Positions 26,427-39,990 of a stretch of DNA of 51,645 bases are shown piece after piece. This DNA is from Gammaproteobacteria bacterium (lineage in GTDB: Bacteria > Pseudomonadota > Gammaproteobacteria > Steroidobacterales > JABDKV01). Location of the stretch: positions 1 to 51,645 of the forward strand of contig JAHEKH010000001.1 in NCBI GenBank assembly GCA_024638445.1, written 5' to 3'. The notes below the pieces were generated by a model. That model made no database searches. It was not told where the DNA came from and worked only from the letters and a program-made list of their open reading frames with translations. The stretch's first letter is position 1, and every line of letters starts with the position of its first letter. The position numbers were made by a program, and so were the translations under genes.

Positions 26427-26443
26427 CGTAGCCTCGCTGCACC

Positions 26444-27184
26444 ATGATTTCAGAAGCCGACGCCGTACCCTATCCGCGCCACATCGCCATCGTCATGGAT
26501 GGCAACGGGCGCTGGGCGCGCAAACGAGGGTTGCCGAGAAACGCCGGTCATCGCGCCGGCGTAAAGGCCGCACGGAAAGTTGTCGAGGCCTGCGGTCATC
26601 GCAAGATCGAGGCCCTGACGCTCTTTGCATTCAGCAGCGAGAACTGGAGCCGCCCGCAGCGCGAGGTCACTCTGCTCATGCGACTGTTCGTCGAAGCACT
26701 GCAGCGTGAGGTCGAGGAGTTGCACACCAATAACGTCCGCCTGACCTTTATAGGCGACCGCAGCCGGTTGCCCGGAAAACTGGTTCGCCAGATGGCGTCC
26801 GGCGAGGAGTTGACCGCCGCCAACACCGGTTTGCGGCTCAACATTGCCGTTTCCTACGGCGGGCGCTGGGACCTGGTCGAAGCCGCCCGCAGGCTCGCCG
26901 CCAGGGCAGCAAAGGGTGAACTCGAAGCTGACGCGATCGGTGAGGACGATTTCGCCGGAGAACTCGCGCTCACCGGTGTCGATGACCCTGACCTGTTTAT
27001 TCGAACCGGCGGAGAGCAGCGGGTCAGTAATTTCCTGCTGTGGAATCTTGCCTATTCGGAGTTTTATTTCTCCGATGCGTTGTGGCCGGATTTCGACAGC
27101 AAGTTGCTCGACCAGGCGATAGCCGATTTCACCCGCCGCCAGCGACGTTTCGGGCGAACGGCTGAGCAGCTCAGTGCCGGTTGA
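26444..27184 (+). CDS. uppS: Undecaprenyl diphosphate synthase
   Basis: A 246-residue cis-prenyltransferase that condenses eight isopentenyl diphosphates onto farnesyl diphosphate to make the C55 carrier for peptidoglycan and O-antigen. The motifs HIAIVMDGNGRWARKRG (catalytic Asp), GHRAGVKAARKVVE, FAFSSENWSRP and the C-terminal LFIRTGGEQRVSNFLLWNLAYSE are intact. Its substrate must come from an isoprenoid pathway, yet dxr is missing from its usual place downstream. It overlaps cdsA by 11 bases. Confidence 0.97.
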   Translation: MISEADAVPYPRHIAIVMDGNGRWARKRGLPRNAGHRAGVKAARKVVEACGHRKIEALTLFAFSSENWSRPQREVTLLMRLFVEALQREVEELHTNNVRLTFIGDRSRLPGKLVRQMASGEELTAANTGLRLNIAVSYGGRWDLVEAARRLAARAAKGELEADAIGEDDFAGELALTGVDDPDLFIRTGGEQRVSNFLLWNLAYSEFYFSDALWPDFDSKLLDQAIADFTRRQRRFGRTAEQLSAG

Positions 27185-27971
27185 GGGAATCCGCAAGCGG
27201 CTGGTTACCGCTTTGCTGGCGATGGCCGTCCTGGTCGTCGTCCTGTTCCTGTTGCCACCGATATTCGGAGTGTTGGCGCTGGCTTTACTCGTTGCGGCCG
27301 GTGCCTGGGAGTGGACCGGGTTTTTCGGCGAAGTGACGCCGGCACAGCGCGCTGCCTTTCTCGCCCTGATTGTCGCAGCGCTGGCCGTATCCTGGTTTGC
27401 GGTGCCGCTGCAGCCGTTACTCCTGCTGGCGCTGGGCTGGTGGGTTCTGGCGTTTCTCTGGATATTCCGGTTTCCGACCCCGATACCTCGCTGGCTGGTC
27501 TTCACCGCGGGACTGCTGGTGCTGGTGCCAGGCTGGATGGCGGTGGCCCACCTGCATTTCTATTACGGGCCTGAGTGGCTGATGGTTCTGCTGCTGGTTA
27601 TCGGTGGCGCGGACACCGGCGCGTTTTTCACCGGCAAGGCATTCGGCCGGACCCGGCTGGCGCCTGGCGTGAGTCCCGGCAAGACCTGGGAGGGCGCGGT
27701 CGGCGGGCTGGTGCTGGCCGCGACCATTGCGGCTTTCAGCGCCACCTGGCTCGGTCTGCCGCGCAGCTTCCTCGTATCGCTGTGCCTCGCAGTTGCACTG
27801 ATCTCGATAGTCGGTGACCTGACAATCAGCATGTTCAAGCGTAATGCCGGGTTGAAGGACAGCGGCCGCCTGTTTCCGGGCCATGGCGGGGTGCTCGACC
27901 GGGTCGACAGCCTGTCGGCGGGAGCTCCCCTATTCGTTTTCGGTCTGGGCTGGCTGGGTCACATCACGTAA
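27174..27971 (+). CDS. cdsA: Phosphatidate cytidylyltransferase CdsA
   Basis: A 265-residue integral membrane enzyme making CDP-diacylglycerol from phosphatidate and CTP, the precursor of bacterial phospholipids. About seven or eight hydrophobic segments are evident. The family signature near the C-terminus is complete: S-x-x-K-R, then K-D, then F-P-G-H-G-G and D-R-x-D. The GTG at 27174 lies within the end of uppS. The next gene on this strand is rseP, not dxr. Confidence 0.95.
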   Translation: MPVEGIRKRLVTALLAMAVLVVVLFLLPPIFGVLALALLVAAGAWEWTGFFGEVTPAQRAAFLALIVAALAVSWFAVPLQPLLLLALGWWVLAFLWIFRFPTPIPRWLVFTAGLLVLVPGWMAVAHLHFYYGPEWLMVLLLVIGGADTGAFFTGKAFGRTRLAPGVSPGKTWEGAVGGLVLAATIAAFSATWLGLPRSFLVSLCLAVALISIVGDLTISMFKRNAGLKDSGRLFPGHGGVLDRVDSLSAGAPLFVFGLGWLGHIT

Positions 27972-27988
27972 CATTCCGTCGTTCAAAG

Positions 27989-28017
27989 GGAACCTCGATC
28001 ACGTTAAAGTGGTCGTT
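27989..28017 (+). promoter_or_regulatory. Possible sigmaE-type promoter upstream of rseP-bamA
   Basis: GGAACCT at 27989-27995 resembles the sigmaE -35 element GGAACTT. After 16 bases, GTCGTT (28012-28017) partly resembles the sigmaE -10 (GTCNAA). In E. coli, sigmaE drives bamA, skp and lpxD. The match is imperfect and found by eye, in the short gap where dxr would normally lie. Confidence 0.3.
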
Positions 28018-28056
28018 TCATTAAGGGCGGCCCGTTCTGACACCTGAAACCTGCAT

Positions 28057-29418
28057 ATGACGACCATATTGACCTGGATAGTGGCCTTTATCGTGGCGAT
28101 CAGCGTGCTGGTCGCGGTACACGAGTTCGGGCATTACTGGGTCGCCCGGCGTCTCGGCATCAAGGTGCTGCGGTTCTCGATCGGCTTTGGCAAGCCGTTG
28201 TGGCGACGCGTGGCGGGCGCCGACCAGACCGAATACGTCATCTCGGCACTGCCCCTGGGTGGCTACGTCAAGATGCTCGACGAACGCGACTGCCAGGTGG
28301 CACCCGAGGAAGTGCACCGGACGTTCAACCGCGCACCAATCGCGTCGCGGCTGGCGGTGCTGGCCGCAGGACCGATGTTCAATTTCATTTTCGCCGCTCT
28401 TATTTACTGGTTCGTATTCATGAGCGGCGACGATTCGCAGCTGCGCCCGATTATCGGCGAGGTCGAAGCAGACAGCTACGCGGCTTCCGCCGGCCTGGTC
28501 TCCGGTGACGAACTGCTGACGGTCGGGGGCAAGCCGGTGCCGACCTGGCAGGATGCCACGCTTTCTCTGATCGACGATCTGGTCGACGACGGGATTATTG
28601 CGTTGACGGTGCGTGGCGAAGATGGCATCGAGCGCAGCGCGGCAATCGACGTCGGCAGCGCCAAGAAGCAGTTGACCGAGCCGGGAGAGTTGCTGGACGG
28701 CCTGGGTGTTTCGGTGTGGCCCTCAGTCGTCCCGCCGAAACTCGATGAGATCCGTCCCGGGGAAGCCGCCGAGCGAGCCGGGCTGCGTCCCGGGGACCTG
28801 TTGCTTGCGGCTGACGGCACCCGACTGGAGGGCTGGCGCGCCTGGGTCGATTTCATTCGCGCCAATCCGGATCGCGAAGTCGAGGTGACACTGCGCCGTT
28901 CGGGTAATGAGCTGACCCTGCCGCTGACCATCGGCTCGTCCCGGGATGACGGGCAGGTCATTGGCTGGATCGGGGCGGGAGCCGAAGACCCGGTTGCCAG
29001 CCGCCGCATCGAGGTGCATTACGGTCCCGTTGCCGCAGTCGGCAAGGCGGTGGCGAAGACCTACGAGATGAGTGTGTTCACGGTACGCATGTTGTGGCGA
29101 ATGCTGACCGGCGACCTGTCGGCGCGCAATATCAGTGGCCCGATCACAATTGCGGAATATGCCGGCACCACGGCCCAGATGGGTCCGTCTTTTTTCATCA
29201 AGTTCCTGGCGATCGTATCGATCAGCCTGGGCGTGCTGAATCTGCTTCCGGTGCCGATACTCGACGGCGGGCAAATGGTGTTCCAGGTCCTCGAGGCTCT
29301 CAAGGGCAGTCCGCTGTCACCCGAGACCGAACTGCGGGGTCAGCAGGTCGGCATCCTGTTGCTCCTCGGGCTGATGAGCCTGGCTTTTTATAACGACATT
29401 CTCCGGCTGGTGGGGTAA
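28057..29418 (+). CDS. rseP: Site-2 intramembrane metalloprotease RseP
   Basis: A 453-residue inner-membrane zinc protease that cuts anti-sigma factor RseA (releasing sigmaE) and clears signal peptides. The HEFGH motif is at residues 22-26 in the first membrane helix. Two PDZ domains lie in the periplasmic region, around SYAASAGLVSGDELLTVGG and AAERAGLRPGDLLLAADG. The LDGG-type third ligand motif is NLLPVPILDGGQMVF. Length matches E. coli (450). It lies four bases before bamA. Confidence 0.96.
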   Translation: MTTILTWIVAFIVAISVLVAVHEFGHYWVARRLGIKVLRFSIGFGKPLWRRVAGADQTEYVISALPLGGYVKMLDERDCQVAPEEVHRTFNRAPIASRLAVLAAGPMFNFIFAALIYWFVFMSGDDSQLRPIIGEVEADSYAASAGLVSGDELLTVGGKPVPTWQDATLSLIDDLVDDGIIALTVRGEDGIERSAAIDVGSAKKQLTEPGELLDGLGVSVWPSVVPPKLDEIRPGEAAERAGLRPGDLLLAADGTRLEGWRAWVDFIRANPDREVEVTLRRSGNELTLPLTIGSSRDDGQVIGWIGAGAEDPVASRRIEVHYGPVAAVGKAVAKTYEMSVFTVRMLWRMLTGDLSARNISGPITIAEYAGTTAQMGPSFFIKFLAIVSISLGVLNLLPVPILDGGQMVFQVLEALKGSPLSPETELRGQQVGILLLLGLMSLAFYNDILRLVG

Positions 29419-29422
29419 TCAG

Positions 29423-31858
29423 ATGATTCGGATTTTCGGGTTCCTCCTCGTTTTCGCAGCAGCCACGCTGCCGGTAACGGCAACGGCGGCCAACGATCGC
29501 TTCGTGGTTTCCGAAATTCGTATCGAGGGCCTCGGCCGGATATCCGAGGGCACGGTTTTTAACTACCTGCCGGTCAATGTCGGTGACGAGATCGGGGAGC
29601 AGCGGATTGCCGAGTCGATGCGCGCCCTGTATGGAACCGGGTTTTTCGACGACCTGGAGTTTCGCCGCGATGGGGATGCGCTGGTCATCGCGGTGGCCGA
29701 GCGCCCCTCGATAGCCAGTTTTACGATCGAAGGCAACAAGGACATCAAGACCGAGGACCTCGAGAGCAATCTTGCCAATGTCGGTCTGAAGCGCGGCGGC
29801 AGCTTCGATCGCTCGGTGCTGGACAACGTCAAGCAGGTGCTGACGCAGGAGTACTTCAACCGTGGCAAATACGGTGCACGTATCGAGACCGCCGTCACCG
29901 AGATCGATAACAACCAGGTCAGGATAGAGGTTGATATCACCGAAGGAGAACGCGCACGCGTGCGCCAGATCAACCTCGTTGGCAACCAGGTATTCACGGA
30001 AAAAGAGCTCCTGGGCGACTTCAAGATGAAGACGCCCAATTTCCAGGCTCTGTGGAAAAAGAACGACCGGTACGCGCGCGAGGTCCTGAGCGGCGACCTG
30101 GAAAGCCTGACGTCCTATTACATGGACCGCGGGTTCGCCGATTTTCGGATCGACTCCACCCAGGTGGCCATTACGCCCGACAAGCAGGATATTTTTGTCA
30201 CGATCAATGTCACTGAGGGCGAGCGTTATACCATCGCTGATGTCGATGTAAGCGGCGATACCCCGGTGCCTAAAGAGGAGCTGCGTCAGCTCGTCCTGCT
30301 CAAGCCCGGGCAGATGTTTTCGCGCAAGCTCCTGACCCGTACCACGGACCTGATGTCATTCCGGCTCGGCCAGGACGGATTCTCCCGCGCCCAGATTACG
30401 CCGATACCCGACATCGACAAGGAGGCGAAGACCGTCGCAGTCGATTTTCGGGTCGAGCCCGGCGAGCGCGTCTACGTCCGGCGGATCAACTTCAGCGGGG
30501 CAAATAACGTCAATGACGAGGTCCTGCGGCGCGAGATGCGTCAGCTCGAGGGCGCGGCATTGTCGAATACCGCGGTCGAGAGGTCGGAGCAGCGGATTCG
30601 CCGGCTGCCATTTATCGAGGAGGTCTCGGTAGAGACCCTGCCGGTGCCCGGCAGCCCGGACCAGGTCGATGTCGAAGTGGAGATCGATGAGGGCCTGCCC
30701 GGGCAGTTTGGCGGCGGTCTCGGATTCTCCGGGTCGCAGGGCCTGTTGCTCAACGGCAGCTTTACCCACAGTAATTTCCTGGGCACCGGCGAACGGGTGG
30801 CCGCCGACGTCAGCTCCGGCCGGTTCCAGACGATCTACAGCCTGTCCCACAGCGACGGCTACCGGACGCCACATGGCGTAGGTCGCAACGTCTCCCTGGC
30901 CTATTCCGACCTGCAGGCTTTCACGACGGAGTCTTCCGACTTCTCCATCGAGTCGCTGATCGGGTCAGTCGAGTACAGCTGGCCCATTTCAGAGTTCTCG
31001 CGGATCCAGGTCGGCGCGGCATTTCTCGACAGCCAGCAGATCACGACCCTGTTCAGCTCCGAGCAGAACCGGCAGTTCGTTCAAACCAACGGCAATCCGT
31101 TTGTCGTGTCCTCCGAGACCGGGATTTGCGGCCAGGGTATCAACGACATCTGCGGCACCAAGTTCAAGGCGTACGAACTTTTTGCAGGCTGGCTGTGGGA
31201 TTCGCGTGACCGGGTTATTTTCCCGAGCCGCGGAACGCGGCACCGGCTGACCTTCGGCACCACGCTGCCGGGCAGCGAGGTCGAGTACTACACCGCTCAG
31301 TATGACTTCACGAAGCTGATCAATCTCGGTGGCGACTGGACCATCGGCTGGAACCTCGAGTTGGCCTACGGCGAACCGATCGGATCGTCAACCGACCTGC
31401 CGCCGTCAAAGCTGTTCTTTGCCGGCGGTCCGGAAACGGTGCGCGGATTCGAGAACAGCCGCCTCGGCCCGCTGGATTCCCAGGGCAATCCGAACGGCGG
31501 CAACCTGAAGACCGTGAGCCAGCTCGAACTGCTGTTACCCACCCCCGAGCGGCTGCAGAGCAGCACCCGGTTCAGCGTGTTCTGGGACGTTGGCAACGTC
31601 TTCTATACCGGGGCCAACGATATTGGTTTCACCGACTGCCTTGCGACCCGGGGTTTCTCCTGCTCACCGCGGCCGGTGGATTATGGCTTCGACGCCAGCT
31701 CTTTGAGACAATCGGTCGGTTTCGCGGCGCAGTGGCTGGCGCCGCTGGGCACGTTCAGGTTCAGTTACGCCGTTCCGCTGAAGAAGTTTGGCGGTTCGGC
31801 GCGTTTGCCGGGGGATGAGATAGAGCGATTCCAGTTCTCCGTAGGTTCCACGTTTTGA
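29423..31858 (+). CDS. bamA: Outer membrane protein assembly factor BamA
   Basis: An 811-residue Omp85 protein, the central component of the BAM complex that inserts beta-barrels in the outer membrane. It has a signal peptide (cleavage near TATAA), five POTRA repeats (to about residue 420) and a 16-strand barrel. Family landmarks are GGGLGFSGSQGLLLNGSF, the loop-6 region FFAGGPETVRGFENSRLGP (VRGF), and a C-terminal strand ending QFSVGSTF with terminal Phe. The order rseP-bamA-skp-lpxD is canonical. Confidence 0.97.
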   Translation: MIRIFGFLLVFAAATLPVTATAANDRFVVSEIRIEGLGRISEGTVFNYLPVNVGDEIGEQRIAESMRALYGTGFFDDLEFRRDGDALVIAVAERPSIASFTIEGNKDIKTEDLESNLANVGLKRGGSFDRSVLDNVKQVLTQEYFNRGKYGARIETAVTEIDNNQVRIEVDITEGERARVRQINLVGNQVFTEKELLGDFKMKTPNFQALWKKNDRYAREVLSGDLESLTSYYMDRGFADFRIDSTQVAITPDKQDIFVTINVTEGERYTIADVDVSGDTPVPKEELRQLVLLKPGQMFSRKLLTRTTDLMSFRLGQDGFSRAQITPIPDIDKEAKTVAVDFRVEPGERVYVRRINFSGANNVNDEVLRREMRQLEGAALSNTAVERSEQRIRRLPFIEEVSVETLPVPGSPDQVDVEVEIDEGLPGQFGGGLGFSGSQGLLLNGSFTHSNFLGTGERVAADVSSGRFQTIYSLSHSDGYRTPHGVGRNVSLAYSDLQAFTTESSDFSIESLIGSVEYSWPISEFSRIQVGAAFLDSQQITTLFSSEQNRQFVQTNGNPFVVSSETGICGQGINDICGTKFKAYELFAGWLWDSRDRVIFPSRGTRHRLTFGTTLPGSEVEYYTAQYDFTKLINLGGDWTIGWNLELAYGEPIGSSTDLPPSKLFFAGGPETVRGFENSRLGPLDSQGNPNGGNLKTVSQLELLLPTPERLQSSTRFSVFWDVGNVFYTGANDIGFTDCLATRGFSCSPRPVDYGFDASSLRQSVGFAAQWLAPLGTFRFSYAVPLKKFGGSARLPGDEIERFQFSVGSTF

Positions 31859-31860
31859 GT

Positions 31861-32394
31861 ATGTCTAGTATGAGTAAAGTAATTTCGATCCTGGCCGTCA
31901 TCGTTGCGGCGTTCACCCTCGCAGGCGCCGCCGCCGAGGCCGCCGACCTGAACATCGGTGTCGTCAACATTCGCCTCCTGCTGAAGGATTCGCCACAGGC
32001 AAAGTCGGTCGATCAGTCGCTGTCCGACGAATTTGCGCCCAGGCAGCGGGACATCGCTTCCCAGGAGCAGCAGATTATCGATCGTGGCAAGGAGCTGGAA
32101 AAAAACGCCCAGGTGATGGGTGAGAGCGAGCGCCGGGATGCGGAAAGGGAGCTGCGCGACAGCGTCCGGGATCTCGAGCGCAAGAAGGCGGAGTTTCTCG
32201 AGGACCTCAACCTGCGGCGCAACGAGCTGATCAGTCGACTGCAGGACGCGCTGCTGGAAGAAGTCCAGACTTTCGCGCGGGAACAGAATTACGACCTGAT
32301 TGTGGGCGAAGGCGTGCTGTTTGCCAGCGGTTCCGTCGATATCACGGCACAGGTGCTCGAAGGGCTGGAACGCCGGTTCCAGGCCAGCAACTAG
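31861..32394 (+). CDS. skp: Periplasmic chaperone Skp (OmpH family)
   Basis: A 177-residue periplasmic holdase that keeps unfolded outer-membrane proteins soluble on the way to BAM. A signal peptide ends at AAEA. IGVVNIRLLLKDSPQAKSV is the family start, followed by a long charged coiled coil (about 50-130). The start is uncertain: ATG 31861 (chosen), ATG 31870, or TTG 31855 overlapping the bamA stop; no strong Shine-Dalgarno decides it. Confidence 0.9.
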   Translation: MSSMSKVISILAVIVAAFTLAGAAAEAADLNIGVVNIRLLLKDSPQAKSVDQSLSDEFAPRQRDIASQEQQIIDRGKELEKNAQVMGESERRDAERELRDSVRDLERKKAEFLEDLNLRRNELISRLQDALLEEVQTFAREQNYDLIVGEGVLFASGSVDITAQVLEGLERRFQASN

Positions 32395-32415
32395 GCCGCC
32401 GCGGTCGCCGCGGCA

Positions 32416-33441
32416 ATGAGCTTAACGGTCGCGGAAATTTCGGTCCGCTACGGCTGTACCGTACAGGGCGATCCCGACGCTGTCGTCGAACGGGTAGCGA
32501 CGCTGGAAGGTGCCGGGCCCGGCTGCCTCAGCTTCCTGGCCAACCCGAAGTATCGCCGTCATCTGGCGGGTACCCGCGCATCCGCGGTGCTCATGGCGCC
32601 GGCCGATGCGGAAAATTGCAAAGTCACCGCGCTCCTCCACGATAACCCCTATGCGATTTATGCCCGGGTGGCTGCCGAGCTGTGTCCTCCGCCGGTTGCC
32701 GCACCGGGCGTGCACCAGACGGCCAGCGTGCACCCGGAAGCGCAGGTCGCCGGGTCGGCGCACGTCGGACCCGGCGCAGTAGTCGAACAGGGTGCCAGGC
32801 TCGGGGAGTCGGTGGTCATCGGGCCGGGAGCTGTGATCGGGGAAGGTGCCGTCGTGGGCGCGGGCACCCGGATACTGGCAAACGTAACGGTGTGCCATGG
32901 CGTGACGATTGGCGAGCGTTGCCTGGTGCATCCGGGTACGGTGATCGGCGCCGACGGTTTCGGTATCGCGCGTGAACCCGAGGGCTGGATCAAGGTGCCG
33001 CAGCTGGGCAGCGTGACGATCGGCGATGATGTCGAGATCGGAGCCTGCACCAGCATCGATCGCGGTGCGATCGACGATACGGTGATCGAGGATGGTGTGA
33101 AGCTGGACAACCAGATCCAGGTGGCCCACAACGTTCGCATTGGCGCTCACACCGTGATCGCTGCCTGTACCGGGATTTCCGGCAGCACCCGCATCGGGCG
33201 GCGTTGTATGATTGCAGGTGCGGTCGGCTTTGTCGGTCACCTGGAGATCGCCGATGACGTCGTGGTGACCGGGCAGACCATGGTTAACCGTTCGATTGCC
33301 GAAGCCGGCGTTTTTTCGAGCGCGCTGCCGATGGACGAGGCGCGCCGCTGGCGCCGCAACAGTGCAAGGTTTCGCCAGCTGGACGACATGGCGAAGCGGC
33401 TGAGGAAACTCGAGAAAAAACTGGGTCGTGGCGATGACTGA
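32416..33441 (+). CDS. lpxD: UDP-3-O-(3-hydroxyacyl)glucosamine N-acyltransferase LpxD
   Basis: A 341-residue left-handed beta-helix acyltransferase adding the second 3-hydroxyacyl chain in lipid A synthesis. The N-terminal uridine-binding domain carries [17 protein letters not shown]. Hexapeptide repeats run from about 100 to 300, with the catalytic His region [12 protein letters not shown] and DGFGIA. The C-terminal helix is basic. It overlaps fabZ, and the block lpxD-fabZ-lpxA-lpxB is complete and in canonical order. Confidence 0.97.
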   Translation: MSLTVAEISVRYGCTVQGDPDAVVERVATLEGAGPGCLSFLANPKYRRHLAGTRASAVLMAPADAENCKVTALLHDNPYAIYARVAAELCPPPVAAPGVHQTASVHPEAQVAGSAHVGPGAVVEQGARLGESVVIGPGAVIGEGAVVGAGTRILANVTVCHGVTIGERCLVHPGTVIGADGFGIAREPEGWIKVPQLGSVTIGDDVEIGACTSIDRGAIDDTVIEDGVKLDNQIQVAHNVRIGAHTVIAACTGISGSTRIGRRCMIAGAVGFVGHLEIADDVVVTGQTMVNRSIAEAGVFSSALPMDEARRWRRNSARFRQLDDMAKRLRKLEKKLGRGDD

Positions 33442-33889
33442 ACCTGTACAGATGGACATTCACCGGATCATGCAGCTCCTGCCGCATCGATACCCGTTCC
33501 TGCTGATCGACCGCGTCACCGAGTGCATCCCTGGCGAGACGCTGACCGGCATCAAGAATGTGACCGTGAACGAGCCGTTCTTCAGCGGCCATTTTCCCCA
33601 GCGCCCGGTAATGCCTGGCGTCATTATTCTGGAGGCTATGGCGCAGGCAACCGGCCTGCTGGCTTTCGCCACGGCGGGGACGCCGGAGGACGACACGCTG
33701 TATTACCTGGTGGGTATCGACAAGGCCCGGTTTCGTCGTCCGGTCGAGCCGGGAGACCAGCTGGTGCTGAATGCCAGCCTTACCCGGACCCGCAGAAATA
33801 TCTGGATGTTCGGCGCGACGGCCGAAGTCAACGGCGAGGCGGTTTCCAGCGCCGAAATGATGTGCGCTCCCCGGAGCAATCAAAATTGA
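33434..33889 (+). CDS. fabZ: 3-hydroxyacyl-ACP dehydratase FabZ
   Basis: A 151-residue hotdog-fold enzyme that dehydrates 3-hydroxyacyl-ACP in fatty acid elongation and so competes with LpxA/LpxD for substrate. It has [16 protein letters not shown] and [15 protein letters not shown] with the catalytic His, then [10 protein letters not shown] with Glu. ATG 33434 overlaps the lpxD end; a GTG six bases upstream is possible. Confidence 0.97.
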   Translation: MTEPVQMDIHRIMQLLPHRYPFLLIDRVTECIPGETLTGIKNVTVNEPFFSGHFPQRPVMPGVIILEAMAQATGLLAFATAGTPEDDTLYYLVGIDKARFRRPVEPGDQLVLNASLTRTRRNIWMFGATAEVNGEAVSSAEMMCAPRSNQN

Positions 33890-34656
33890 TTGACCCGCGT
33901 GCGGTGATATCCGCTGATGCGGAGATCGCGCTGGGGGTCGAGATCGGGCCCTACAGCATTATCGGTGCCGGCGTGCAGATCGCCGAGGGCAGCCGTATCG
34001 GGCCGCACGTGGTGATCAACGGCCCCACCACAATCGGCCGCGATAACCGGATTTATGCATTTTGCTCGATCGGCGATGAACCGCAGGACAAGAAATACGC
34101 CGGTGAGCCAACCCGGCTTGAAATCGGTGACCGCAACACGATCCGGGAGTACTGCTCCCTGAACCGGGGTACTACCCAGGACCGGGGCGTCACCACCATT
34201 GGCAACGACAACTGGATCATGGCGTATGTCCACGTCGCTCACGATTGCGTGGTGGGCAACAACACGATCATGGCCAATGCGTCGACTCTCGCCGGCCACG
34301 TGAGTGTCGACGATTGGGCAATCCTCGGCGGTTTCACCAAGGTGCACCAGTTTTGCCGTATCGGCGCGCACAGTTTTACCGCGATGGATTGTGCCCTCAG
34401 CCGTGACCTGCCGCCCTACGTCATGGCTGCCGGGCACCTGGCCGTTCCCCGGGGGATCAATTCTGAAGGGCTCAGGCGGCGCGGCTTTGACACGGCCCAG
34501 ATCAGGCGCATACGCGCAGCCTATAAGACGCTCTACCGGTCCGATCTCAAGCTGGCCGAGGCCATCGCCGCGTTACGTGAACCGGCGGCCGCGCACGAGG
34601 AGATCAGACTGCTGGTCGAGTTCCTCGAGACCAGCGAACGCAGCATCATTCGCTAG
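33886..34656 (+). CDS. lpxA: UDP-N-acetylglucosamine acyltransferase LpxA
   Basis: A 256-residue beta-helix enzyme catalysing the first step of lipid A synthesis. A TTG start at 33886 overlaps the fabZ stop (TTGA), preceded by GGAG at 10 bases. It gives [14 protein letters not shown], matching the family start. Repeats include [16 protein letters not shown], the conserved [18 protein letters not shown] and the catalytic His region [15 protein letters not shown]. The C-terminal helical domain is present. Length is close to E. coli (262). Confidence 0.96.
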   Translation: MIDPRAVISADAEIALGVEIGPYSIIGAGVQIAEGSRIGPHVVINGPTTIGRDNRIYAFCSIGDEPQDKKYAGEPTRLEIGDRNTIREYCSLNRGTTQDRGVTTIGNDNWIMAYVHVAHDCVVGNNTIMANASTLAGHVSVDDWAILGGFTKVHQFCRIGAHSFTAMDCALSRDLPPYVMAAGHLAVPRGINSEGLRRRGFDTAQIRRIRAAYKTLYRSDLKLAEAIAALREPAAAHEEIRLLVEFLETSERSIIR

Positions 34657-34709
34657 CCGGGCGTCGCCATGACGAGCGTCCTTTGCAAGTACACCGGGAA
34701 ACCGAGCCA

Positions 34710-35870
34710 TTGAACGAGCCACTGCGGGTCGCACTGGTCGCCGGCGAAGCCTCGGGCGACCAGCTCGGCGCCGGTTTGATCGCGGCGTTGCGCAAGCAGC
34801 TTGGCGACCGGCCCGTGGTGTTCGAGGGCGTGGCAGGACCGGCAATGCGCGAGGCCGGCTGCGAGTCATGGCACGATTGTACCGCTCTCGCGGTGATGGG
34901 CCTGGCCGAAGTCGTCCGGCACCTGCCCAGGCTGCTGTTACTGCGGCGCCGCCTGGCCAAACGTCTGATTGCATCGCCGCCGGATGTTTTTATCGGAATC
35001 GATGCACCGGATTTCAATCTCGGGCTCGAGCGGCGCCTTCGCAAGCACGGGATTCCGACGGTGCACTACGTCAGTCCCTCGGTGTGGGCGTGGCGGCCGA
35101 AGCGTGCCGAGGCCATGGCCGAATCCACCGACCTCGTGCTCTGTCTGCTGCCTTTCGAACCGGATTTCTATGCCGACTACGGCCTGCGTGCGGTTTTTGT
35201 CGGGCACCCGCTGGCCGATTCACTGCCGCTGCGCACCAATCCACAGGCAGCACGGTCGGCGCTCGGCCTGCCCGAGTCCGGCGAAATCGTTGCGCTGCTG
35301 CCCGGCAGCCGCAGCGGCGAAATCGACCGGCTCGGTGAGGCCTTTGCCGGCGCCGCCGCACTGTTGACCGAAAGGCGGCCGGGCATACGTTTCGTGGCGC
35401 CCATGGCCAGCCCCGCGATTGGTGAGAAATTTGCGGCAGAACTGGCACATCATGGCCGGGATGCCGAGGTCCTGCTGCTGGATCGTCAGGCGCAACAGGC
35501 TATTGCCGCAGCCGATGTCGTGCTGGTTGCTTCGGGCACCGCGACGTTGGAAGCTCTGCTGTTGAAAAGACCGATGGTGGTCGCCTACCGACTGGCGCAG
35601 GCCACTCGAATTGTCCTGGAAAAACTGGCGTTGTTGAACATCGAACGATTCGCCTTGCCTAACCTGTTAGCCGGCCGCGACCTGGTGCCGGAGATACTGC
35701 AGGATGAACTCAGCGCAGCGCGTCTCGCTGAGGAAGTATCCGTGTTGCTGGGCCGGCGGGATCATCTGGCCTACGTCGCGGAGTGCGACGCTATCCATGG
35801 AACCTTGCAGCGCGACGCCAGCGCGCGTGCCGCTGAGGCGGTTACCGAACTCTGCGGATGGCGGCAATGA
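34710..35870 (+). CDS. lpxB: Lipid-A-disaccharide synthase LpxB
   Basis: A 386-residue GT19 glycosyltransferase that joins UDP-2,3-diacylglucosamine and lipid X into the lipid A disaccharide. [22 protein letters not shown] begins the protein when TTG 34710 is used. A longer TTG start at 34683 would add nine unmatched residues. Other landmarks: [28 protein letters not shown] and [14 protein letters not shown]. The stop overlaps rnhB. Confidence 0.95.
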   Translation: MNEPLRVALVAGEASGDQLGAGLIAALRKQLGDRPVVFEGVAGPAMREAGCESWHDCTALAVMGLAEVVRHLPRLLLLRRRLAKRLIASPPDVFIGIDAPDFNLGLERRLRKHGIPTVHYVSPSVWAWRPKRAEAMAESTDLVLCLLPFEPDFYADYGLRAVFVGHPLADSLPLRTNPQAARSALGLPESGEIVALLPGSRSGEIDRLGEAFAGAAALLTERRPGIRFVAPMASPAIGEKFAAELAHHGRDAEVLLLDRQAQQAIAAADVVLVASGTATLEALLLKRPMVVAYRLAQATRIVLEKLALLNIERFALPNLLAGRDLVPEILQDELSAARLAEEVSVLLGRRDHLAYVAECDAIHGTLQRDASARAAEAVTELCGWRQ

Positions 35871-36462
35871 GCCGGGCAGGGCAGCTGTGGCTGGTTGCCG
35901 GAGTCGATGAAGTCGGGCGTGGTCCGCTGGCCGGGCCGGTTACTGCGGCGGCAGTCATACTCGATCCGCAGCGACGAATCAACGGTCTGCGCGACTCGAA
36001 GACGCTAACCGCAAAACGGCGCGAGCTGCTGGCCGGGCGAATACGTCAGCGGGCCCTGGCCTGGTGCGTGGCATCGGCCGCACCCGCGGAAATCGATGAA
36101 CTCAATATTTTCCAGGCCTCGCTGTTGGCCATGCGCCGGGCCCTCCAGGGACTGAACCTCAGTCCGGAACGGGTCGAGATCGATGGCCGCCACGCCGTGC
36201 TGCCGGACGGCTGGTCTTGCCCGGTCGAAGCCATCGTCGGTGGAGACTCCCGGCGACGGTGGATCAGTGCCGCCTCCATCCTCGCCAAGGTGCACCGCGA
36301 CAGCCTGATGGTGCGGCTGCACGACCGCTACCCGGAATACCGCTTTGACCGCCACAAGGGTTATCCGACGCAATTTCACCTGCGGGCACTAAGACGTTTC
36401 GGCGTAACGCCGGAACACCGCCGCTCTTTTGCCCCGGTCCGCGCCGCGATGAAAGTCAGTCT

Positions 36463-36466
<4 letters not shown>
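35867..36466 (+). CDS. rnhB: Ribonuclease HII
   Basis: A 199-residue RNase H-fold enzyme that removes ribonucleotides from DNA and RNA primers. The motifs [19 protein letters not shown] (catalytic Asp and Glu), [15 protein letters not shown] and [12 protein letters not shown] are intact, as is [10 protein letters not shown] near the end. ATG 35867 overlaps the lpxB stop (ATGA) after a GGATGGCGG stretch; an ATG at 35858 is also possible. Confidence 0.95.
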
Positions 36467-39957
<3,491 letters not shown>

Positions 39958-39990
39958 AGCACCACCGGCTATCCCGCATAGTCATTGGCC

